The notes beneath the pieces are model-generated. The model did no database searches. It saw only the letters and a program-made list of their open reading frames with translations, and was not told where the DNA came from. DNA of 33,471 nt from Vibrio barjaei (GTDB taxonomy: Bacteria > Pseudomonadota > Gammaproteobacteria > Enterobacterales > Vibrionaceae), in contig NZ_LQXO02000062.1 in assembly GCF_001639065.2 (NCBI RefSeq), positions 1 through 33,471 on the forward strand, given 5' to 3'. A program made the translations under genes and the position numbers. Positions 13,570-20,701 of this stretch are shown here, in pieces (the first letter of the stretch is position 1; the number at the start of each line of letters is the position of its first letter).

Positions 13570-13812
13570 ATGGATTTTAAGTTTTATAACAAGGATGACA
13601 GTTACACTTACCTTTGCATGGAGTCAGCAACGTTCAAAGAAGAGTCTACTCAATTAATCAAGCAAGGTTTTGTAGAACAATCGTTGGTCATAACCGCAGA
13701 ATCGGCAGGGGAAGCTGAGGCTATTTACAAAAGTGAGCACCAAGGTTTCTTAAAGAAACTGAACATACTGTTAGGACCATTTATAACACTAGGCTATCAT
13801 CGTTCAAAGTAA
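13570..13812 (+). CDS. Small protein of unknown function downstream of the YHS gene
   Basis: This 80-residue protein does not match a family I know. It has an acidic and polar N-terminal half (MDFKFYNKDDSYTYL to ATFKEESTQLIKQGF) and an Ala/Glu-rich centre. A short hydrophobic stretch lies near the end, at about 65-75 (LNILLGPFITLG). There is no signal peptide. It starts 12 nt after the YHS gene with GAGGTAAAA before the ATG, so co-translation is likely. A hairpin (13819-13844) follows shortly after its stop and could terminate the unit. Confidence 0.6.
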   Translation: MDFKFYNKDDSYTYLCMESATFKEESTQLIKQGFVEQSLVITAESAGEAEAIYKSEHQGFLKKLNILLGPFITLGYHRSK

Positions 13813-13818
13813 GTAAAT

Positions 13819-13847
13819 GACGGAAAATCGTTGGTCTTTTCGTCTTT
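13819..13847 (+). terminator. Possible terminator after the YHS unit
   Basis: GACGGAAAA and TTTTCGTC form an A/T- and GC-containing stem with one bulged G, followed by TTTC. It lies 7 nt after the stop of the 80-codon gene. The stem is only moderately stable. Confidence 0.35.
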
Positions 13848-14191
13848 CATAATGAATCGGCATGGGGTAGTGAATATCAGAACCTGCCCTTCATCGACTA
13901 AACATGCTGATATCTTGGATTGGATTGAAATCTCAAGCCTTGACTCTCACAGCCCTGCTCAAGGATTGCTACTCTTCTCTTTGAAACCATTCTGATACTT
14001 GCATCTTGTACTTGTCAGATTCTCAGTAGGTGGAAATAAATATTAACCAAATTAAACGCTGCTATATAAATAATTATTACTTGAAAGTGACGTTCTAACT
14101 GATAGACGATAAGGCTACAACGGAAAGCACTGCTAAGAACAATACTAGAAAAAGAGAACTGGCGGTTTTATTAATACCCAAGGAAAGAAGT
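13848..14191 (+). other. Intergenic stretch without a supported gene
   Basis: No attC, RNA gene or convincing coding frame is seen. A 47-codon open frame at 13852-13995 has no ribosome site and reads like random sequence. The last ~130 bp are AT-rich (TATATAAATAATTATTAC near 14070) and probably hold the promoter of the next gene, which has AAGGAAAG before its start. Confidence 0.5.
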
Positions 14192-14719
14192 ATGCACATT
14201 ATTCAACAAGCACTTGAGCCAAGAGAGAAGTTGATTTGGTCAGGACAGCCAAAGCAGGGGATCGTATTTCGGCGCACTGACCTGTTTCTGGTTCCGTTCA
14301 GTTTGTTTTGGTGTGGTTTTGCGATTTTTTGGGAGTTTACTGCGTTTAATTCGGGGGCATCAGTTTTCTTTTTACTGTTTGGTGGGGTATTTGTCGTTAT
14401 TGGTTTGAACTTTGTACTTGGTCGTTTTTTCTGGGACTCCTCTCAAAGAAAGAAGACATTTTATGGAATAACCAACGAGAGAATCATCATAGTTGATGGC
14501 TTTGTACAGAGGAATATCACCTCATTGAATATCCACGCGCTTCCTGAGGTCAGTTTGTCGGAGCGTTCTGATGGATTAGGAACGATTTTACTGGGCTCGC
14601 AAAGTGCGACACAACGTGGAACGACTCTATCAGGCGCACCAAAAGGTGTACCCAAGTTAGATTTAATTAAAGACCCCAAATATGTTTTCAGTATTATACG
14701 TAGCGCTCAGAAACGCTGA
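14192..14719 (+). CDS. PH-domain membrane protein
   Basis: The 175-residue protein has an N-terminal soluble segment with LIWSGQPKQG, a common opening of small bacterial PH-domain membrane proteins. Two helices follow, at about 30-48 and 57-79. The cytoplasmic part has YGITNERIIIVDG (91-103), the strand-turn motif of bacterial PH-like domains (usually Y-x-[IV]-T-N-x-R-[IL]), then a beta-rich stretch with SERSDGLGTILLG. Its role is unknown. Related proteins are membrane-associated and may sense envelope stress. AAGGAAAG lies 6-13 nt before the ATG. Confidence 0.72.
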   Translation: MHIIQQALEPREKLIWSGQPKQGIVFRRTDLFLVPFSLFWCGFAIFWEFTAFNSGASVFFLLFGGVFVVIGLNFVLGRFFWDSSQRKKTFYGITNERIIIVDGFVQRNITSLNIHALPEVSLSERSDGLGTILLGSQSATQRGTTLSGAPKGVPKLDLIKDPKYVFSIIRSAQKR

Positions 14720-14769
14720 TGCTTATTGGTATGATAGGGGCTACAACAAGTAAGCAGTAGAACTTAACG

Positions 14770-15399
14770 ATGGTAGATTTTACGTCAGCGAAATGGTTAC
14801 ATGAACCGAGGAACAGTGAGGTAACTAAAGGGATTGTATCAATAACCACAGATCCTGAGACGGATTTGTGGCAGCGGTCTTACTATGGCTTCAGAAATGA
14901 TAACGCGCCAGCATTACAGCTTGAGACAAGCGAGAATTTTACCTTCACTACGAAAGTACAATTCGACTACCAAGCCCAGTTCGATCAATGCGGCTTAATC
15001 ATTTATCTAGACAGCGAAAATTGGTTTAAAGCCTCGATTGAGTATGAGAATGAAGAGTATTCTAGGCTAGGCAGTGTTGTGACAAACTTAGGTTACTCTG
15101 ACTGGGCAACCACCGATATTCCATTGCCAAACGAGATTTGGTATCGCCTAAGTCGTCGTGGTCCTGACTTTCTCATTGAGGCGTCGTTTGATGGACAAAC
15201 CTTTAAGCAAATGCGGATTTTCCATCTTCATCAATTGGGTGAGACGACGGCTGACATGGGGAAATCAAATCCCCCATTACCTGCCCAAACCCCAGTGACA
15301 TTTGGTGTTTATGCTTGTAGTCCTTTGCAGTCTTCATTTACCGCGAGATTCACTGAACTGAATTTAGAACCATGCAAGTGGTTAGCTCACGCTGTTTAA
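14770..15399 (+). CDS. DUF1349 (concanavalin A-like) protein
   Basis: The 209-residue protein looks like a full DUF1349 domain, a jelly-roll related to concanavalin A-like lectins and glucanases. Visible marks are TDLWQRSYYGF near 32-41 and D72-Q-C-G75-LIIYLDSENWFK, with the conserved Asp-Gln-x-Gly and Trp-x-Lys. SDWATTDIPLP and WYRLSRRGPDFLIEASFDG complete the sheet. No signal peptide is visible, so it is cytoplasmic. Family members have been linked to carbohydrate metabolism but lack a proven reaction. The ribosome site is poor, so the start at 14770 rests mainly on the match of the N-terminus to the family. Confidence 0.8.
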   Translation: MVDFTSAKWLHEPRNSEVTKGIVSITTDPETDLWQRSYYGFRNDNAPALQLETSENFTFTTKVQFDYQAQFDQCGLIIYLDSENWFKASIEYENEEYSRLGSVVTNLGYSDWATTDIPLPNEIWYRLSRRGPDFLIEASFDGQTFKQMRIFHLHQLGETTADMGKSNPPLPAQTPVTFGVYACSPLQSSFTARFTELNLEPCKWLAHAV

Positions 15400-15431
15400 G
15401 GGAATTGGAAAAGCTAACATAAGGAGATGTT

Positions 15432-15848
15432 ATGACAAAGACAGTTACTGGTAGCTGTTTATGTGGTTCTGTGAGATTTGAAGTTCAAGACAGCTTTGAG
15501 AACTTTTACTTTTGCCATTGCGAGCAATGCCGCAGGGTGACGGGTTCTTCGCACGCTTCAAATGCGATTACCAATAAAAACAACATAGTTTGGACTAAAG
15601 GTGAAGAACTGACTGTTCGATTTGACCATCCGGGTGGAGTGTTTACCAAAGTATTTTGTTCACGTTGCGGCTCTGGTTTACCTCATAATTCGCAGAACGG
15701 GAAGGATTTGGTTGTTCCAGTGGGCTGTTTGGATACGGCACTCTCTATGTCACCCAATGCTCAGATTTTTTGTTCGGAAAAAGCGGAATGGTTTCGTAAA
15801 GGAGTAGACGCTCCAGAATATCCTGGCTTTATGACAGAAGAACATTAG
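15432..15848 (+). CDS. GFA-fold zinc protein (CENP-V/GFA domain), copy 2
   Basis: The 138-residue protein has the GFA cysteine pattern: C9-x-C11 in GSCLCGSVRFE, C28-x-C30-x-x-C33 in FCHCEQCRRVTGS, and C76-x-x-C79 in FCSRCGSGLPH. It is closer to the consensus than the GFA protein at 7752-8147. The C-terminal part (PNAQIFCSEKAEWF) matches the common 'H-x-[FV]-x-x-x-K-x-x-W' closing motif with changes. It should bind two zinc ions. The small-molecule substrate is not known. AAGGAG lies 5-10 nt before the ATG. The gene follows DUF1349 by 32 nt and may be co-transcribed with it. Confidence 0.87.
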   Translation: MTKTVTGSCLCGSVRFEVQDSFENFYFCHCEQCRRVTGSSHASNAITNKNNIVWTKGEELTVRFDHPGGVFTKVFCSRCGSGLPHNSQNGKDLVVPVGCLDTALSMSPNAQIFCSEKAEWFRKGVDAPEYPGFMTEEH

Positions 15849-16006
15849 TGTATTTGAAGCGTTGACGAGGAAGATATGGGTAACACTGCGTATCAATCTG
15901 TCTTTTATTGCGATACATCACAATCATCAATATAGAAACCATTAAAGTAGAGCGATGAAACTAACTAACCTTCTGATAAAATTAAGAATTAGGTGATTTG
16001 AATATA

Positions 16007-16717
16007 ATGAAGTTAGACGCAATACTTTGGGATTATGATGGCACGTTGGTTAACTCTGTGCCAAAGAATATTGATATTACCAAAACCATTTTATCGATAG
16101 TCGCACCACACTTATCAAACGAAAATTTACCGAAATACTTGCTTAGTGAAGACTTGTACCATGAAGCGAACCACGGTGCTAAGAATTGGCAAGAGCTATA
16201 TGTTGACTACTATGGATTAACACACGAAGAAATGCTAGTAGCAGGCGGAATGTGGGCTGAGCATCAGGAGAAAAACCAAACTGAAGTTTCTCTATTTAAA
16301 GGCATTCAGGGTGTTATCGAGCAATTCTCTAATATTCCCCATGGCATCTGCTCTCAGAACTCTCAAAACAACATTCGTCGTGTGCTGGAAAATCACGGGA
16401 TCAATTCGCCATTTAAGTCGGTTGTCGGTTATGACGATGTACCTGATGGAAACCAAAAGCCAAATCCTTTTGGCGGCATCAAATGTGTAGAGTCCATTTT
16501 GGGAAGCAAAAACGATCAATTGCTGATGTACATTGGCGATCATGAAGCAGATACGCAGTTTGCTCGTAACTTGCAAAGAGAACTAGGAACAGGTGCTAAG
16601 GTCATCTCAGTTGCAGCAGCTTACAGTCGTTCAGAGCCAGAGGGGTGGGTAACCAAGCCCGATTATGTTGCCCATAAAGTAGAAGATCTACTTCAAATAA
16701 TTGGGAAATATGTGTAA
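16007..16717 (+). CDS. HAD-family phosphatase (phosphoglycolate phosphatase-like)
   Basis: The 236-residue protein begins with HAD motif I, D9-Y-D11-G-T (LWDYDGTLVNS). The first Asp is the nucleophile. Motif II is near GICSQNSQNN, motif III includes KPNPFGG, and motif IV is YIGDHEADTQFA with GDHxxD. The helical cap between motifs I and II is type C1. This combination points to the phosphoglycolate phosphatase or beta-phosphoglucomutase-like branch. The substrate is not determined. The ATG at 16007 is preferred over a TTG at 15998 because AGGTG then sits at a workable distance. It is followed by a clear factor-independent terminator at 16773-16803. Confidence 0.83.
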   Translation: MKLDAILWDYDGTLVNSVPKNIDITKTILSIVAPHLSNENLPKYLLSEDLYHEANHGAKNWQELYVDYYGLTHEEMLVAGGMWAEHQEKNQTEVSLFKGIQGVIEQFSNIPHGICSQNSQNNIRRVLENHGINSPFKSVVGYDDVPDGNQKPNPFGGIKCVESILGSKNDQLLMYIGDHEADTQFARNLQRELGTGAKVISVAAAYSRSEPEGWVTKPDYVAHKVEDLLQIIGKYV

Positions 16718-16772
16718 CGGTCTTAGAAAGAAACTTCGACGCACTTGGTGTAATCGGCCATAACCTTCGGTG

Positions 16773-16803
16773 AAATGCCCATCATTTCTAATTGGGCATT
16801 TTC
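16773..16803 (+). terminator. Factor-independent terminator after the HAD gene
   Basis: AAATGCCCA (16773-16781) and TGGGCATTT (16793-16801) form a perfect 9-bp stem with an 11-nt loop, followed by TTCTT. It lies about 55 nt after the stop codon of the HAD gene. The A and T flanks make it work in either direction. Confidence 0.8.
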
Positions 16804-16860
16804 TTAATGCTCCTATAGCGTTAGTTTAACTTCAGTTAATTACAACGGGCTGAATTTGAA

Positions 16861-17301
16861 ATGATTGCACTTCGTGTCGCGGGTTGGCTAACGGCGTTAG
16901 CATCAGTTACTCATATCTTGATTATTTTCGGTGGCGCCTCTTGGTATCGTTTTTTCGGTGCTGGTGAACAGATGGCTCAGATGAGCGAACTCGGGCACTG
17001 GTATCCTGCGTTGCTAACGGGCACTATTGCGTTATTGCTTGCTGTCCTATCTGCCTATGCCTTTTCTGGTATCAAGGTTGTTTCTCCGCTTCCTTTTACT
17101 AATTTGATACTTGTACTTATCAGTTGTGTGTTTTTAGCAAGAGGTGTTTTGTTCATACCTGCAGTGCTTGTTCTGGACTCTTCATATTTGCAAGAGCTGG
17201 CGGCCAATATGGACTTTTTAGTTGTTACGTCGATAATATGTTCTGCGATAGGAATATGTTTTGGAGTAGGAGCTTATGCAAGAATATCGCGAACTCACTA
17301 G
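16861..17301 (+). CDS. Four-helix membrane protein of unknown function
   Basis: The 146-residue protein has four hydrophobic segments at about 4-24, 50-70, 78-100 and 118-140. A conserved-looking periplasmic loop, SWYRFFGAGEQMAQM, lies after the first. I recall unnamed proteobacterial membrane proteins with this layout and the WYRFFGAGE motif but know no function. A weak ribosome site (GGGCTGA) precedes the ATG. No signal peptide is needed, because the first segment acts as an anchor. The gap to the next gene (131 nt) has no attC and no visible terminator. Confidence 0.68.
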   Translation: MIALRVAGWLTALASVTHILIIFGGASWYRFFGAGEQMAQMSELGHWYPALLTGTIALLLAVLSAYAFSGIKVVSPLPFTNLILVLISCVFLARGVLFIPAVLVLDSSYLQELAANMDFLVVTSIICSAIGICFGVGAYARISRTH

Positions 17302-17432
17302 ACTTGTGGAATGATAGGTTAACACTGCTACGACTCATTTGTGTTGCTGTGCTTGGTGATGTGCCCACGTACTATTTCTTTGATGTGTTAAGGTAATGGA
17401 TACCAAGATACATAAAGTCGGGATTTAGTCGT

Positions 17433-18185
17433 ATGGATAAGAATAAAGCAGTATTGATTACCGGTGCGGGCCGAGGGATTGGAGCAGCTACTGCCACACT
17501 TTTTGCAAAGAAAGGGTATGCGGTATGTATTAACTATAGGTCTGACGTAGTTTCTGCTTTGGCTTTAGCTGAAAGTATACAAGCGCAAGGAGGACGATGT
17601 ATCACTGTTCAGGCCGATGTATCTGATGAGAATGATGTTCTGCGCTTATTCTCTACTGTTGATCGTGAATTAGGAATCCTATCAGTGTTGGTAAATAACG
17701 CGGGTATTTTAAAACCGCAGACTCGTCTAGAAGATATGTCGGCAGACAGAATCAACACCATACTAACAACGAATGTCATTGGTTATTTTTTGTGTGCAAG
17801 AGAAGCCGTAAAGCGGATGTCGACGCGCAATGGTGGTAGCGGTGGTTGCATTGTAAATGTCTCGTCTGGAGCTGCGCGCTCAGGCTCGCCTAATGAGTAT
17901 ATTGATTATGCAGCGTCTAAAGGTGCAATTGATACGCTTACTAAGGGGCTATCGTTGGAAGTGGCTTCAGAAGGCATTCGAGTGAACTGCGTTCGTCCAG
18001 GGCTGATATATACGGATATGCACAGTGATGGTGGGGAGCCAGGGAGAGTTGATAGGCTCAAATCGGTTCTACCGCTTGGTAGAGGTGGTCAGCCAGAAGA
18101 AGTGGCAGAAGCGATATATTGGCTTGCATCGGATAAATCCTCCTATTCAACGGGTAACTTTCTCGATTTAGCTGGTGGCTTATAA
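17433..18185 (+). CDS. SDR-family oxidoreductase
   Basis: The 250-residue classical short-chain dehydrogenase/reductase has the coenzyme motif T10-G-A-G-R-G-I-G17 and the NNAG motif at 88-91. A central N114 and the active site Ser144/145 with Y159-A-A-S-K163 complete the tetrad. Basic residues after the second strand (NYRSD) suggest NADP(H). The closing NFLDLAGGL resembles the C-terminus of 3-oxoacyl reductase-like members. It reduces or oxidises a hydroxyl or keto group of an unknown substrate. The next gene begins 10 nt after its stop. Base use looks like that of a chromosomal gene. Confidence 0.88.
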   Translation: MDKNKAVLITGAGRGIGAATATLFAKKGYAVCINYRSDVVSALALAESIQAQGGRCITVQADVSDENDVLRLFSTVDRELGILSVLVNNAGILKPQTRLEDMSADRINTILTTNVIGYFLCAREAVKRMSTRNGGSGGCIVNVSSGAARSGSPNEYIDYAASKGAIDTLTKGLSLEVASEGIRVNCVRPGLIYTDMHSDGGEPGRVDRLKSVLPLGRGGQPEEVAEAIYWLASDKSSYSTGNFLDLAGGL

Positions 18186-18195
18186 CGGGGTTATC

Positions 18196-18597
18196 ATGGA
18201 TAAATCTGTCGAAGAAAAATTCAGCCAGTATCCGAACGAAGTGCGCTTACGGATGATAGAACTCAGGGCGCTGATCTATCACGTAGCTAAAGAGCTGCAG
18301 CTTGGTGAAGTAAAGGAATCGTTGAAATGGGGAGAACCGAGTTATTCAGTTGAGGGAGGGAGCCCAATACGCATAGATTGGAAACTTAACACTCCTACTC
18401 AATACTATTTGTACTTCAATTGCCAATCGAAGCTCGTTGACACTTTTAAAGAGCTTTACGGAGAATCGCTTCAGTTCCAAGGTAATCGCGCCATCATTCT
18501 GTTTACTTCAAAATCACTCCCTTCAATGATTAACCAATGCGTCACTTTGGCGTTTACTTACCATAACGTTAAACACTTGCCATTGTTAGGACAGTGA
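18196..18597 (+). CDS. DUF1801 family protein
   Basis: The 133-residue protein matches DUF1801 (YdhG-like). The helix SQYPNEVRLRMIELRALIY is followed by EVKESLKWGEPSYSVEGG, in which K-x-x-x-x-W-G-x-P-x-Y is the core family motif. A strand region, YYLYFNCQSKLVDTFK, and a helix at the end complete it. The function is unknown. The start at 18196 (MDKSVEE) is 10 nt after the SDR stop, so the two genes probably share a transcript. An in-frame ATG at 18175 inside the SDR gene is unlikely because GGGG lies just before 18196. Confidence 0.8.
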   Translation: MDKSVEEKFSQYPNEVRLRMIELRALIYHVAKELQLGEVKESLKWGEPSYSVEGGSPIRIDWKLNTPTQYYLYFNCQSKLVDTFKELYGESLQFQGNRAIILFTSKSLPSMINQCVTLAFTYHNVKHLPLLGQ

Positions 18598-18712
18598 CGT
18601 AGTAGCAAAGCGAAAAACAAGTGATTTGTAATGTGTGTCACGCATTGCTGTTGTCTAACTTGGTTATATCAGAAGTCAGCGTGTAATATTTAAGTGTTTG
18701 ATAAATAAAGAG

Positions 18713-18728
18713 TGTCATAGAGGTGACA
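18713..18728 (+). promoter_or_regulatory. Candidate operator before the HTH-2TM gene
   Basis: TGTCA (18713-18717) and TGACA (18724-18728) flank 6 nt, and a third GTGTC follows 7-8 nt later. The site lies 66-81 nt upstream of the regulator's start, where autoregulation would place it. The arms are short. Confidence 0.3.
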
Positions 18729-18793
18729 GATTGGTGTCGTAACGATTTTAGCTCCAAGTAAGTACAGTTGTTTTGCAACAGCAGAAAGGATAA

Positions 18794-19264
18794 ATGATGA
18801 TTATTAGAAAACTTAGATTACAACGTGGTTGGTCTCAAGAACAATTAGCTGAATTAAGCGGTTTAAGTATAAGGACGATTCAGAGAATTGAGCGAGGGCA
18901 AAAGCCGGGTTTGGAATCACTAAAATCATTAGCTGCTGTATTTGAAACAACCATCACTGAATTACAGCAGGAGCCTAAAATGAGCAGCAAAGTAGAGATC
19001 ACTCAGGAAGAACAGACCGTTATCGACCAGGTAAGAGCTATCAAAGGGTTTTATTCTCACTTAATGACGTACGTGCTAATTATGGCGTTACTGTTTACCA
19101 TTAACATTGTCACGGACCCTAGCTATATTTGGGCGTGGTGGCCAGCGATGGGATGGGGGATCGGCATTCTTAACCACGGAATCAATGCGTTTGAGCTGTT
19201 TAACTTCTTTGGCCCTAAGTGGGAAAAGCGACAAATTGAAAAGCGTCTCGGAAAAAAACTGTAG
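18794..19264 (+). CDS. HTH-XRE regulator fused to a 2TM domain
   Basis: The 156-residue protein has an N-terminal XRE helix-turn-helix (about 4-58: LRLQRGWSQEQLAELSGLS with TIQRIERGQ). A charged linker (about 66-85) and two membrane helices follow, at about 90-107 (LMTYVLIMALLFTINIV) and 114-131 (WAWWPAMGWGIGILNHGI). The WPAMGWGIGILNHGINAF motif is typical of the 2TM domain found in signalling proteins. It is thus a membrane-tethered transcription regulator. AAAGGA lies 5-10 nt before the first of two adjacent ATG codons. The GNAT gene follows after only 2 nt, so it may be the regulator's target or partner. Confidence 0.83.
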   Translation: MMIIRKLRLQRGWSQEQLAELSGLSIRTIQRIERGQKPGLESLKSLAAVFETTITELQQEPKMSSKVEITQEEQTVIDQVRAIKGFYSHLMTYVLIMALLFTINIVTDPSYIWAWWPAMGWGIGILNHGINAFELFNFFGPKWEKRQIEKRLGKKL

Positions 19265-19266
19265 CA

Positions 19267-19743
19267 ATGAAACAAGTGACAACAAAACCCTTAAATGGCT
19301 CTCCAGAGACGTTTCAAACGCTTGAAGTTATTGAACCCACGATGTTGAAAGAACTAGAGCGACTATTTCAGCTTAGTTGGAGTGACTTTAGATTTGATGT
19401 GAAATGTCAAAAGGGTGTTCCAAATCCTATTGCGGCGTTGAAGGATGGAAAGCTGATAGGTGGGCTCGCGTTTACTTTATTTTCGTCTCCGGAACACAGT
19501 GGCAGCGATAAGAATCGTCCTAATGTAATTTGGCTTAATGCATTGTATGTTGATGAAACTTGCCGAGGTCAGGGAGTTGCTCGTCACCTGATCGACTGTG
19601 CAATTCAACTAATGTCTAACACCGAACAGAGAGCTTTGTTTGCTTATACTGATGTGCCGTTGATGTATCTACATCTTGGATGGAAAACTATCGACTCCGA
19701 ATGTGAAGAGGGCCATCAAGTGGTAGGAGTGGAACTCACTTAG
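19267..19743 (+). CDS. GNAT family N-acetyltransferase
   Basis: The 158-residue protein has the GNAT core. IWLNALYVDETCRGQGVARHLIDCA contains the acetyl-CoA loop (R-G-Q-G-V-A), and LFAYTDVPLMYLHLGWKTI is the C-terminal motif in a slightly altered form. The N-terminal 40 residues are less typical and could hold substrate-specific contacts. The gene begins 2 nt after the HTH-2TM regulator, so translation is probably coupled. It is the fourth acetyltransferase of the window. The four differ in sequence outside the core motifs. Confidence 0.82.
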   Translation: MKQVTTKPLNGSPETFQTLEVIEPTMLKELERLFQLSWSDFRFDVKCQKGVPNPIAALKDGKLIGGLAFTLFSSPEHSGSDKNRPNVIWLNALYVDETCRGQGVARHLIDCAIQLMSNTEQRALFAYTDVPLMYLHLGWKTIDSECEEGHQVVGVELT

Positions 19744-19744
19744 T

Positions 19745-19806
19745 AACCTGAATGCTCTGTTTGCAATGCTGGTAGACGTAATAGAGGCTAACCAGCATCG
19801 TAGGTT
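19745..19806. terminator. Stem-loop between convergent genes
   Basis: ATGCTGGT (19766-19773) and ACCAGCAT (19791-19798) form an inner 8-bp stem, and AACCT (19745-19749) with AGGTT (19802-19806) close an outer one. The structure sits between a + strand gene ending at 19743 and a - strand gene ending at 19805. No T-run is present, so termination is a guess. Confidence 0.4.
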
Positions 19807-19993
19807 ATTTGTATCTTGCCTGTTTTAGAAGGCCAATCAGTTCATCTTCGGTGTTTGGTGTTCTTTCTAGTTTAAGTTGTGGTGAACTGCCTCCCCAAAG
19901 CATATAGGCCGTATCGGTACAGTGATCGTGATGAAACCATCTACCATCGATACAAATGTCGGTATAGCAGCGCGGGTCCTTTTTTAATTCCAT
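19805..19993 (-). CDS. Small protein of unknown function (62 aa)
   Basis: This 62-residue protein is not recognised. It is cytoplasmic and has two Cys (DPRCYTDICIDG), an HHDHC run and a Trp-Gly-Gly turn (AYMLWGGSSPQ). It ends in a helix, TEDELIGLLKQAR. The Cys/His cluster could bind a metal, but this is only a suggestion. The ATG at 19993 has AAGGAG 8-13 nt upstream on the - strand. A longer frame exists but lacks a ribosome site. It is divergent from the nucleotidyltransferase gene at 20071 across an AT-rich gap with a perfect palindrome. Confidence 0.65.
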   Translation of the reverse strand: MELKKDPRCYTDICIDGRWFHHDHCTDTAYMLWGGSSPQLKLERTPNTEDELIGLLKQARYK

Positions 19994-20039
19994 AATGCTT
20001 GTCTCCTTGTGTTTAACACCTTTACAACATAAAACTAAT

Positions 20040-20058
20040 ATCAAATTAATAATTTGAT
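20040..20058. promoter_or_regulatory. Perfect palindrome in a divergent promoter region
   Basis: ATCAAATT (20040-20047) and AATTTGAT (20051-20058) are perfect arms around AAT. The site lies 47 nt from the start of the - strand small gene and 12 nt from the + strand start at 20071. It could be a shared operator, or only an AT-rich coincidence. Confidence 0.4.
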
Positions 20059-20070
20059 TTAAGTCAATGA

Positions 20071-20694
20071 ATGGCATCTTTTAATAATGGTCGTGGTGAT
20101 ATAACTCGTATGCGAAATAATCCAAATGAATATCTTGAAAAATTGACCAAGCTATTAGTACAAGATGAGAACCGAATTCAGTTGCTCAAATCCATTCAGG
20201 CACTCTCAAGACCTTCCTATCGCCTTTATGTAGCAGCGGGTTTTGTTCGAAACTTAGTTTGGGATTCACTGCATCAGTATCAATTTTCAACGCCGTTAAA
20301 CGATATTGATGTGATTTACTTTGATGATCAGGAGGAGGGGCTAGAGAGACAGCGAACTATCGAAAAAGAGCTATCAAAGCAACACCCTCTCTATCATTGG
20401 CAAGTAAAGAACCAAGCTGTAATGCATAGTCGCAATGGCGACAAACCCTATGAAAGCTTGCAAGATGCGATGTCTTATTGGCCTGAAAAAGAAACAGCCA
20501 TAGCTGTTAGGCTGCTTGACAATGACCAAATCGAAATTGTTCACGCTTTTCAACTAGAATCGTTGTTTGAAGGGTTAGTGAGCTACAGCAACAAGCGAGA
20601 CTATCAGGTATTTTTGAATCGCGTGAATCGGAAGCATTGGTTAGAAAAATGGCCTAAATTACAACTAAGTATTGCGGATTTAGACCATTTATAG
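20071..20694 (+). CDS. Nucleotidyltransferase family protein (PF06042 type)
   Basis: The 207-residue protein has the hallmarks of the PF06042 nucleotidyltransferase family. These are AAGFVRNLVWD at about 55-65 (usually A-G-x-x-R-N-x-x-W-D) and LNDIDVIYFD at 76-85 with the metal-binding Asp pair. A QDAMSYWPEKETAIAVRL stretch and a final K-x-W-L-E-K-WPKL motif follow. The family is thought to transfer a nucleotide, but no substrate is known. The start at 20071 lacks a clear ribosome site. An ATG at 20110 (MRNNPNEYL) has GGTGAT upstream and would still include all conserved parts. The gene ends 7 nt from the end of ggt (convergent). Confidence 0.82.
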   Translation: MASFNNGRGDITRMRNNPNEYLEKLTKLLVQDENRIQLLKSIQALSRPSYRLYVAAGFVRNLVWDSLHQYQFSTPLNDIDVIYFDDQEEGLERQRTIEKELSKQHPLYHWQVKNQAVMHSRNGDKPYESLQDAMSYWPEKETAIAVRLLDNDQIEIVHAFQLESLFEGLVSYSNKRDYQVFLNRVNRKHWLEKWPKLQLSIADLDHL

Positions 20695-20701
20695 CGCTTC
20701 G

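Noticed and set aside
13852..13995. 47-codon open frame in the intergenic stretch before the PH-domain gene
   Set aside because: It has no ribosome site and no recognisable pattern, and the composition resembles noncoding sequence. It was not annotated as a gene.
15998..16006. TTG start for the HAD gene at 15998
   Set aside because: The ribosome site would lie only 2-3 nt away, and the ATG at 16007 begins directly before the conserved motif.
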